Program-made: the position numbers and the translations under genes | NCBI GenBank assembly: GCA_937871985.1 | Contig: CALMPB010000058.1 | Coordinates: forward strand, 1 to 8,504 | From: an uncultured Burkholderiaceae bacterium | Lineage (GTDB): Bacteria; Pseudomonadota; Gammaproteobacteria; Burkholderiales; Burkholderiaceae | Reading direction: 5' to 3' | DNA: 8,504 nucleotides | Shown here: piece after piece, positions 6,182 to 8,504 of the stretch | How positions within the stretch are numbered: position 1 is the stretch's first letter | How the letters are laid out: each line of letters opens with the position of its first letter | Notes under the pieces: model-generated | Databases searched by the model: none | What the model was told of the DNA's origin: nothing | What the model saw: the letters and a program-made list of their open reading frames with translations, nothing else

Positions 6182-8292
6182 ACAGCATTCTTACCCTGAT
6201 TAAAAGCAACGGTTTGCAGCACGCGCGCCTGATGGCCGGCCCCGTCCTGATCCTGATGGTTCTGGGCATGATGATCCTGCCGCTGCCCCCGATCATCTTG
6301 GATCTGCTGTTCACGTTCAATATTTCCCTGTCGGTCATTATCTTGCTGGTGGCCATGTTCACCAAGAAGCCGCTGGATTTCGCGGCCTTCCCCGCCGTAC
6401 TGCTGTTCGCCACCTTGCTGCGCCTGGCGCTCAACGTGGCCTCCACGCGCGTGGTGCTGATGCACGGGCACAAAGGGCCCGACGCGGCGGGCCAGGTCAT
6501 CGAGGCGTTCGGCCATTTTCTGGTGGGCGGCAACTTCGCGGTCGGGATCATCGTGTTCGTCATCCTGGTCATCATCAATTTCGTGGTCATCACCAAGGGT
6601 GCGGGCCGTATCGCCGAAGTGGGCGCCCGCTTCACCCTGGACGCCATGCCCGGCAAGCAGATGGCCATCGACGCCGACCTGAACGCCGGCCTGATCGGCG
6701 AGGACGTGGCCCGCAAGCGCCGTGCCGAGGTGGGGCAGGAAGCCGAGTTCTATGGTTCCATGGACGGCGCCAGCAAGTTCGTGCGCGGCGACGCGGTCGC
6801 GGGGTTGCTGATCATGGTCATCAACATCATCGGCGGCCTGATCGTCGGCGTGGCTCAGCATGGGCTGAGCTTTTCCGACGCGGGCCGGGTGTATACCCTG
6901 CTGACCATCGGCGATGGCCTGGTCGCCCAGATTCCAGCCCTGGTCATTTCGACGGCGGCGGGCGTGGTGGTGTCGCGCGTGGCGACGGACGAGGACGTCG
7001 GCCAGCAGATGGTCAGCCAGCTGTTTGCGAATCCGTCCGTCATGTTCATTACGGCCGCGATCCTGACGCTGATGGGCCTCATACCCAATATGCCGCATTT
7101 CGCCTTCCTGCTGCTGGCGGCGATCCTGGCCGGAGCAGGCTGGATGGTGCGCAAGCGCGAATTGCAGAAGCAGGCCGAGATCGCCGACGAGCCCTTGAAG
7201 AACCAGGCGGCGGTGGAAGCGGCGGCGGCCGAGGCCAGCTGGAACGACGTGGCGCTGGTCGATCCCCTGGGGCTGGAGGTGGGGTATCGCCTGATTTCTC
7301 TGGTCGACCATGCCCAGAACGGAGAGCTGCTGCATCGCATACGCAGCCTGCGCAAGAAGTTCGCGCAGGAGGTCGGCTTCCTGCCGCCGGTCGTGCACAT
7401 CCGCGACAATCTCGAGCTCAAGCCCAACGAATACCGGATCCTGCTGTCGGGCGTCGAGGTGGGGCATGGCGTGGCCATGCCCGAACAATGGCTGGCCATC
7501 GATCCGGGCGAAGTCGCCATGAAGCTGCCGGGCAAGGTCACGACCGACCCGGCCTTCGGCCTGCCCGCCGTCTGGATAGACGTGGGCTTGCGCGAGCAGG
7601 CCCAGATCGCCGGCTATACCGTGGTGGATGCGGGCACGGTCATCGCCACCCACCTGAATCATTTGATGCATCGCTATGGGGCCAATCTGCTGGGCCGCCA
7701 GGAAGTGCAGCAATTGCTCGACCACATTGCCAAGGAAGCTCCCAAGCTGGTCGAGGATCTGGTGCCCAAGACGGTCAGCCTGTCGCTGCTGCAAAAACTG
7801 CTGCGCGGCCTGCTGGACGAGGAAGTGCCTATCCGCGACGTGCGCACGATTATCGAGACCCTGGCCGAGCATGCGCCGCGTTTGTCCGCCCTGAATGCCA
7901 ACGGAACAGGGCCGGATCCCACCGAACTGCTGTCCCTGGTGCGCGTGGCTCTGGGGCGAGCCATTGTTCAACAGTGGTTCCCGGGCGAAGGCGATTTGCG
8001 TGTCATCGGCCTGGATTCCCGCCTGGAACGCGTTCTGGCCCAGGCCTTGACCACCAGCGGTGTGCTGGAGCCGGGGCTGGCCGAAACCCTGCTGCAGGAC
8101 GCCCAGCGCGCGGTGCGCGACCAGGAAGCCAGGGGCGATGCGCCGGTGCTGGTCGTGCCGCCGGTGTTGCGGGCTTCGCTTTCGCGCTTTTTGCGGCATC
8201 ACCTGCCGCAGATGGGCGTGCTTTCCAATTTTGAAATTCCCGACGAACGCATATTGCGCGTGACGACGGTGATAGGTGGTGCTCAAGCGTGA
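6178..8292 (+). CDS. flhA: Flagellar type III export gate protein FlhA
   Basis: FlhA is the large export-gate protein. Its nonameric cytoplasmic ring receives chaperone-substrate complexes and its membrane part couples export to the proton motive force. The product is 704 aa (Salmonella 692). About eight hydrophobic segments lie in the first 325 residues (about 18-37, 41-61, 69-90, 117-139, 204-226, 246-266, 284-303, 306-324). The FHIPEP-family signature is clear in GAGRIAEVGARFTLDAMPGK (141-160) followed by QMAIDADLNAGLIGE (161-175). A linker (about 330-355) leads to the cytoplasmic domain, ending ILRVTTVIGGAQA. The ATG overlaps the flhB stop (ATGA). A GGGAA lies about 16 nt upstream, too far to be a good ribosome site, so translational coupling is likely. 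It is complete, with no frameshift seen. Confidence 0.98.
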   Translation: MNSILTLIKSNGLQHARLMAGPVLILMVLGMMILPLPPIILDLLFTFNISLSVIILLVAMFTKKPLDFAAFPAVLLFATLLRLALNVASTRVVLMHGHKGPDAAGQVIEAFGHFLVGGNFAVGIIVFVILVIINFVVITKGAGRIAEVGARFTLDAMPGKQMAIDADLNAGLIGEDVARKRRAEVGQEAEFYGSMDGASKFVRGDAVAGLLIMVINIIGGLIVGVAQHGLSFSDAGRVYTLLTIGDGLVAQIPALVISTAAGVVVSRVATDEDVGQQMVSQLFANPSVMFITAAILTLMGLIPNMPHFAFLLLAAILAGAGWMVRKRELQKQAEIADEPLKNQAAVEAAAAEASWNDVALVDPLGLEVGYRLISLVDHAQNGELLHRIRSLRKKFAQEVGFLPPVVHIRDNLELKPNEYRILLSGVEVGHGVAMPEQWLAIDPGEVAMKLPGKVTTDPAFGLPAVWIDVGLREQAQIAGYTVVDAGTVIATHLNHLMHRYGANLLGRQEVQQLLDHIAKEAPKLVEDLVPKTVSLSLLQKLLRGLLDEEVPIRDVRTIIETLAEHAPRLSALNANGTGPDPTELLSLVRVALGRAIVQQWFPGEGDLRVIGLDSRLERVLAQALTTSGVLEPGLAETLLQDAQRAVRDQEARGDAPVLVVPPVLRASLSRFLRHHLPQMGVLSNFEIPDERILRVTTVIGGAQA
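8274..8279 (+). promoter_or_regulatory. Ribosome binding site of flhF (supports GTG start)
   Basis: AGGTGG lies 9 nt upstream of the GTG at 8289, inside the end of flhA. The GTG gives the conserved FlhF N-terminus, MNISRFFG, whereas the next ATG (8331) would cut off 14 conserved residues. Confidence 0.7.
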
Positions 8293-8504
8293 ATATAAGC
8301 CGTTTTTTTGGGGCGACCAGCCGCGAAGCCATGCGCCAGGTGCGCATGGCGCTGGGGCCGGATGCCATGATCGTATCGAATCGCCGGGTCAACGGCGGAG
8401 TGGAGATACTGGCCACCGACCAGACCTCGGTGCAATCCGTTGCGACGGCCCAACCGTCCGCGGCGGCCCAGCCGCCCGCGCCGCGGCCTTCCGTGCCGGC
8501 GGCA
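8289..8504 (+). CDS. flhF: Flagellar biosynthesis GTPase FlhF (3' partial)
   Basis: FlhF is an SRP-family GTPase related to Ffh and FtsY. In many bacteria it sets the place and number of polar flagella, often together with FlhG. The window holds 72 codons, all open to the last base. MNISRFFGATSREAMRQVRMALGPDAMIVSNRRVNGGVEILATD (1-44) is the typical N-terminal B domain, with the recurrent ALGPDA.I.SNR..NGGVEI pattern. An Ala/Pro-rich linker follows (about 52-72). The NG GTPase domain lies beyond the window, so its G motifs cannot be checked. The GTG start overlaps the flhA stop (GTGA) and has an AGGTGG site, so flhB, flhA and flhF form one coupled operon. Confidence 0.93.
   Translation, partial: MNISRFFGATSREAMRQVRMALGPDAMIVSNRRVNGGVEILATDQTSVQSVATAQPSAAAQPPAPRPSVPAA

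Noticed and set aside
6064..8286. A 740-codon open frame on the minus strand opposite flhA
   Set aside because: It mirrors nearly the whole of flhA, is rich in His, Gln, Asp and Arg in low-complexity fashion, and shows no recognisable domain. This is the usual antisense shadow of a high-GC gene.
8331..8333. ATG at 8331 as the start of flhF
   Set aside because: It would remove MNISRFFGATSREA, the conserved FlhF head. The GTG at 8289 has a ribosome site and the expected 4-nt overlap with flhA.

Overview
The window is a chemotaxis and flagellar-export locus from a high-GC, CheZ-containing proteobacterium. The gene order (chemoreceptor end, cheR, cheB, cheY, cheZ, a second receptor, flhB, flhA, flhF), the Salmonella-like sizes of CheY, CheZ, FlhB and FlhA, and the style of the intergenic GC hairpins point to a betaproteobacterium, probably of the Bordetella/Achromobacter group (Alcaligenaceae). 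That placement is inferred from recalled gene order and protein character, not from a search. All supported genes are on the + strand.

Left part (1-3232): the last 44 codons of a methyl-accepting chemotaxis protein, then cheR (receptor methyltransferase), cheB (receptor methylesterase/deamidase), a 93-nt gap holding a strong GC hairpin, cheY (GTG start) and cheZ (CheY-P phosphatase). CheR and CheB set receptor methylation, CheY-P carries the signal to the flagellar switch, and CheZ ends it. All catalytic residues that can be checked by eye are present.

Middle (3233-5020): a 510-aa soluble chemoreceptor of unusual layout. Its MCP signalling hairpin comes first and a Cache/PAS-like sensor domain sits at the C-terminus, with no convincing membrane segment. 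A 157-nt gap follows, with two GC-rich inverted repeats (a likely end of the che transcript) and then a palindrome plus a TAGAAT -10-like box that look like a control region for flhB.

Right part (5021-8504): flhB, flhA and the first 72 codons of flhF, joined by 4-nt stop/start overlaps (ATGA and GTGA). FlhB and FlhA form the substrate-switch and export-gate parts of the flagellar type III secretion apparatus. FlhF is the SRP-like GTPase that places polar flagella in many bacteria.

Most of the window is ordinary core motility DNA. The parts worth a second look are the inverted-architecture receptor with two CxxH motifs, the flhB control region, the 12-nt sequence shared by two intergenic hairpins, and the contrast between a Salmonella-like CheR and receptors with no NWETF-type tail. 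I saw no mobile element, CRISPR array, tRNA or rRNA.
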